Made by a program: the position numbers and the translations under genes. Under the pieces are notes generated by a model. The model saw only the letters and a list, made by a program, of their open reading frames with translations, did not search any database and had not been told where the DNA came from. Of a DNA stretch of 64,000 bases, positions 61,327 to 64,000 are shown in pieces (the first letter of the stretch is position 1; every line of letters begins with the position of its first letter). Source of the stretch: Enterobacter ludwigii (GTDB taxonomy: Bacteria > Pseudomonadota > Gammaproteobacteria > Enterobacterales > Enterobacteriaceae); contig CEFQ01000001.1 of NCBI GenBank assembly GCA_900068845.1, positions 62,001 through 126,000 of the forward strand, in the 5' to 3' direction.

Positions 61327-62642
61327 CAGCTCAACTCCTTCGCCAGTTGCGCGAATTGATCGCCGCGCTGTTCAAAATTACGGAATTGATCGAGGCTGGC
61401 GCAGGCTGGTGATAACAGCACCATATCGCCGGCTTTCACCTGAGCAGCAATCTCCGTCATCGCCTGCTGCATCGTGTCGGTGCGTGTTGCGATCGCCGGA
61501 CGCAGTGCCGCTAAGGCATCACCATCGCGGCCAAAACAGAACAGCTTCACGTTGTCACCTTGCAGATAGCGCGCCAGCGGAGTGAAATCAGCTGCCTTGC
61601 CGTCGCCGCCAAGCAGCAGCCACAAGGTTCCTTTTACCTGCAGGCCATTCAGTGCCGCTTCGGTGCTGCCGACGTTGGTGGCTTTGGAATCGTTAATCCA
61701 GCGCACGCCATTAGCTTCATGCACCAGCTGGAAGCGATGTGCCAGGCCGGTAAACGTCGTTAAGGCTTTCAGGCTTGAAGCTCGCGGAATGTTCACCGCG
61801 TCAGCCAATGCCAGCGCCGCCAGTGCATTGGTGTAATTGTGCTGGCCGACCAGCGTCATCTCATCCGTATTCAGGACTTTCTCGCCCTTTGCCCGTAGCC
61901 AGATGCTGCCCTGCTGCTGATTGAGATGATAATCGCCGAGATTAATGCCGAAGCTGACACAGCGCTGGTCAACACCGCGCACAGGCATGGTCATGCCATC
62001 GTCAGCATTCACCACGCAGACGCTGGCGTTTTCGTAGATACGCAGCTTGGCCGCACGATACTGCTGCATGCCCAGCGGATAGCGATCCATATGATCTTCA
62101 GTGAGATTGAGGATCGTCGCGGCCGCGGCTTTAAGACTGTGTGTGGTTTCCAACTGGAAGCTGGAGAGTTCGAGCACATAAAGTTGTGCTGGCGATGTCA
62201 ACAGGGTTAACGCTGGCAGGCCGATGTTACCGCCAACTCCCACCGACCAACCTGCTGCACGAGCCATTTCGCCAACCAGCGTCGTCACGGTGCTTTTGCC
62301 GTTCGAACCGGTAATCGCCACAATCGGTGCCTGAGCTTCACGACAGAACAGTTCAATATCGCCAATAATCTCAATGCCTGCGTCAGCAGCTTCGCTTAAG
62401 GCTGGATGTGCCAGTGCGATACCCGGACTAGCAATAATCAGATCCGACGCCAGCAGCCAATCGCTGTTGATACCGCCAACATAGCGCTCAACCGAGGCTG
62501 GCAGCTTGTCCAGTCCCGGCGGCGAGACACGGGTATCCATCACGCGTGGCGTAACGCCTTGCGCGAGGAAGAAATCAACACAGGAGAGACCCGTAATGCC
62601 TAATCCGATGATGACGACTTTTCTGCCCCGATAGTCAGCCAT
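61326..62642 (-). CDS. murD: UDP-N-acetylmuramoylalanine--D-glutamate ligase
   Basis: MurD adds D-glutamate to UDP-MurNAc-L-Ala. The 438-residue protein equals the E. coli enzyme in length and shows [13 protein letters not shown] at the N-terminus, ATP site [13 protein letters not shown] and the H-N motif [16 protein letters not shown]. The mraY stop lies two bases upstream of its start and its stop touches the ftsW start. Confidence 0.97.
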   Translation of the reverse strand: MADYRGRKVVIIGLGITGLSCVDFFLAQGVTPRVMDTRVSPPGLDKLPASVERYVGGINSDWLLASDLIIASPGIALAHPALSEAADAGIEIIGDIELFCREAQAPIVAITGSNGKSTVTTLVGEMARAAGWSVGVGGNIGLPALTLLTSPAQLYVLELSSFQLETTHSLKAAAATILNLTEDHMDRYPLGMQQYRAAKLRIYENASVCVVNADDGMTMPVRGVDQRCVSFGINLGDYHLNQQQGSIWLRAKGEKVLNTDEMTLVGQHNYTNALAALALADAVNIPRASSLKALTTFTGLAHRFQLVHEANGVRWINDSKATNVGSTEAALNGLQVKGTLWLLLGGDGKAADFTPLARYLQGDNVKLFCFGRDGDALAALRPAIATRTDTMQQAMTEIAAQVKAGDMVLLSPACASLDQFRNFEQRGDQFAQLAKELS

Positions 62643-62644
62643 GA

Positions 62645-63727
62645 TTAACGTACCTTCAGCGTTGCCAGGCCAATCAGCACCAGCATCAGCGAAATAATCC
62701 AGAAGCGCACGATGACGCGCGGCTCCGGCCAGCCTTTCAATTCATAGTGATGATGAATCGGTGCCATGCGGAAAATGCGTTGACCGCGCAGCTTGAACGA
62801 TCCCACCTGCAGAATGACCGACAGCGTTTCCACAACAAACACACCGCCCATAATTAGCAGCAAGAATTCCTGACGCAGCAGCACTGCGATGGTGCCGAGT
62901 GCGCCACCCAATGCTAAAGAGCCGACATCGCCCATGAACACTTGCGCGGGATAGGTGTTAAACCACAAGAATCCGAGGCCCGCCCCGACGATTGCGGTAC
63001 AGACAATCACCAGCTCGCCCGCGTGACGTAAATAAGGAATGTGCAGATACTCTGCGAACTTGACGTTACCGGTCGCCCACGCCACCAGCGCAAAACCAGC
63101 CGCCACGAAAACGGTAGGCATAATAGCCAGGCCATCGAGGCCATCCGTTAGGTTTACGGCATTACCGGTTCCGACAATCACGAAGTAAGCCAGTACCACG
63201 TAGAACAGGCCCAACTGCGGCATCACATCTTTAAAGAACGGCACCACCAGTTGTGTTGCAGGTGTGTCTTTACCCGCAATAAACAGCGCGAAAGCAACAG
63301 CAAGCGAAATCACGGACATCCAGAAATACTTCCAGCGCGCGATCAAGCCTTTGGTGTCTTTGCGCACCACTTTGCGATAGTCATCAACAAAGCCGATGAT
63401 GCCAAAACCTACCAGCACCACCAGAACACACCAGACATACGGATTCGACGGATAGGCCCACATCAGCACCGAAATAGTGATGGAGGTGAGGATCATCACG
63501 CCGCCCATGGTTGGCGTGCCGCGTTTGCTGAAGTGCGATTCTGGGCCGTCGTTACGCACCACCTGGCCGATCTGCAGTTTCTGCAGCCAGGCAATGAGAC
63601 GCGGGCCCATCCACAGAGAAATGAACAAAGCGGTCAGCAGGCTGACAATGGCGCGAAACGTCAGATACGAGAAGACGTTAAAGCCGGAATAAAATGCGAC
63701 CAGATGTTCGGCCAGCCAGACTAGCAT
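62645..63727 (-). CDS. mraY: phospho-N-acetylmuramoyl-pentapeptide-transferase MraY
   Basis: MraY makes lipid I by moving phospho-MurNAc-pentapeptide to undecaprenyl phosphate. The 360-residue protein has ten helices. The cytoplasmic magnesium-site aspartates occur in VDDYRK and [10 protein letters not shown], and [10 protein letters not shown] follows; the HHHYELKGW loop near the C-terminus is the family signature. Its start overlaps the murF stop by seven bases. Confidence 0.97.
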   Translation of the reverse strand: MLVWLAEHLVAFYSGFNVFSYLTFRAIVSLLTALFISLWMGPRLIAWLQKLQIGQVVRNDGPESHFSKRGTPTMGGVMILTSITISVLMWAYPSNPYVWCVLVVLVGFGIIGFVDDYRKVVRKDTKGLIARWKYFWMSVISLAVAFALFIAGKDTPATQLVVPFFKDVMPQLGLFYVVLAYFVIVGTGNAVNLTDGLDGLAIMPTVFVAAGFALVAWATGNVKFAEYLHIPYLRHAGELVIVCTAIVGAGLGFLWFNTYPAQVFMGDVGSLALGGALGTIAVLLRQEFLLLIMGGVFVVETLSVILQVGSFKLRGQRIFRMAPIHHHYELKGWPEPRVIVRFWIISLMLVLIGLATLKVR

Positions 63728-64000
63728 GTTCCTTTCTCCTGTAAGCTCTGTACTACCTGCTCCATGGCGGCACTACGTGAACCTTTAACCAAAATAGTGA
63801 TGTCCTGATGTTCGGACAGCAATGTGCGTAAACGTTCAGTCAATGCGGTTTTAGTGGCGAAATGCTCGCCTTTACCGCTGCTTTCACCAATCAGTTGACT
63901 CAACGTTCCCGTACTCAACACGCAATCAATGCCTGCGGCTTTAGCCGCATCGCCGACCTGCCGATGACATAGTTCAGCTTCATCACCCAATTCCGCCATA
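63721..64000 (-). CDS. murF: UDP-N-acetylmuramoyl-tripeptide--D-alanyl-D-alanine ligase (3' end)
   Basis: Only the last 93 or so residues of MurF lie in the window; the gene continues beyond the right edge. MurF adds D-Ala-D-Ala to the UDP-MurNAc-tripeptide. The visible part is the C-terminal Rossmann-like domain with [20 protein letters not shown] and the closing [18 protein letters not shown], typical of Mur ligases of this type. Its stop lies inside the mraY start region. Confidence 0.95.
   Translation of the reverse strand, partial: MAELGDEAELCHRQVGDAAKAAGIDCVLSTGTLSQLIGESSGKGEHFATKTALTERLRTLLSEHQDITILVKGSRSAAMEQVVQSLQEKGTC

Overview
This 64 kb window is chromosomal DNA of a gamma-proteobacterium of the order Enterobacterales. 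Gene order and protein sequences follow the Escherichia coli dksA-to-murF segment gene for gene. The divergence level, the GC-rich codon use and the short palindromic intergenic repeats suggest the family Erwiniaceae, most likely a Pantoea-like organism. The genus is an inference; the family-level call is firmer. No rRNA, tRNA, CRISPR array, insertion sequence or prophage was found.

Layout. 1-5404 (+): end of dksA, then gluQ, pcnB (with an AUU start), folK, panB, panC and panD (RNA polyadenylation, folate and pantothenate). 5481-7911 (-): the yadGH ABC exporter and hpt. 8077-11473: a PLP-dependent Cys/Met-type enzyme, the copper oxidase cueO (-) and yacC (+). 11521-21665: an accessory catabolic block made of two divergent arms. 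The minus arm is dtnK-like kinase, pdxA2 and a DeoR regulator. The plus arm is Fe-alcohol dehydrogenase, DapA-type aldolase, D-2-hydroxyacid dehydrogenase, two MFS carriers and a cyclase-family hydrolase. The arms share a control region with a strong palindrome and a CRP-like site. 21739-24870 (-): yacL and acnB. 25112-27135: an aldo-keto reductase and a divergent LysR regulator. 27223-27560: a previously unlabelled hok/mok/sok type I toxin-antitoxin locus. 27674-34737 (-): lpdA, aceF, aceE and pdhR (pyruvate dehydrogenase). 35251-39125 (+): aroP, then a GPH-family sugar symporter and a GH43 glycosidase. 39107-40529 (-): ampE and ampD. 40712-44810 (+): nadC and the type IV pilus genes ppdD, hofB and hofC. 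44844-48661: guaC (-), coaE, zapD and yacG (+), mutT (-) and an orphan winged-helix protein (+). 48702-64000 (-): secA, secM, lpxC and the division/cell-wall (dcw) cluster ftsZ, ftsA, ftsQ, ddlB, murC, murG, ftsW, murD, mraY and the end of murF.

Compared with the E. coli order, the backbone is conserved but several junctions are replaced. There is no yadE/yadI between panD and yadH, no can between yadG and hpt, and a PLP enzyme where gcd would be. The acid-sugar block lies where speE/speD would be. AKR/LysR/hok lie where yacH would be. A GH43 operon is inserted between aroP and ampE, and a winged-helix gene between mutT and secA.

The most interesting items are the complete hok/mok/sok locus, the mixed acid-sugar catabolic block, the diverged SecM arrest peptide, the conserved AUU start of pcnB and the palindromic repeat families. 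All gene calls rest on reading the sequence and on remembered family features; no database search was run.
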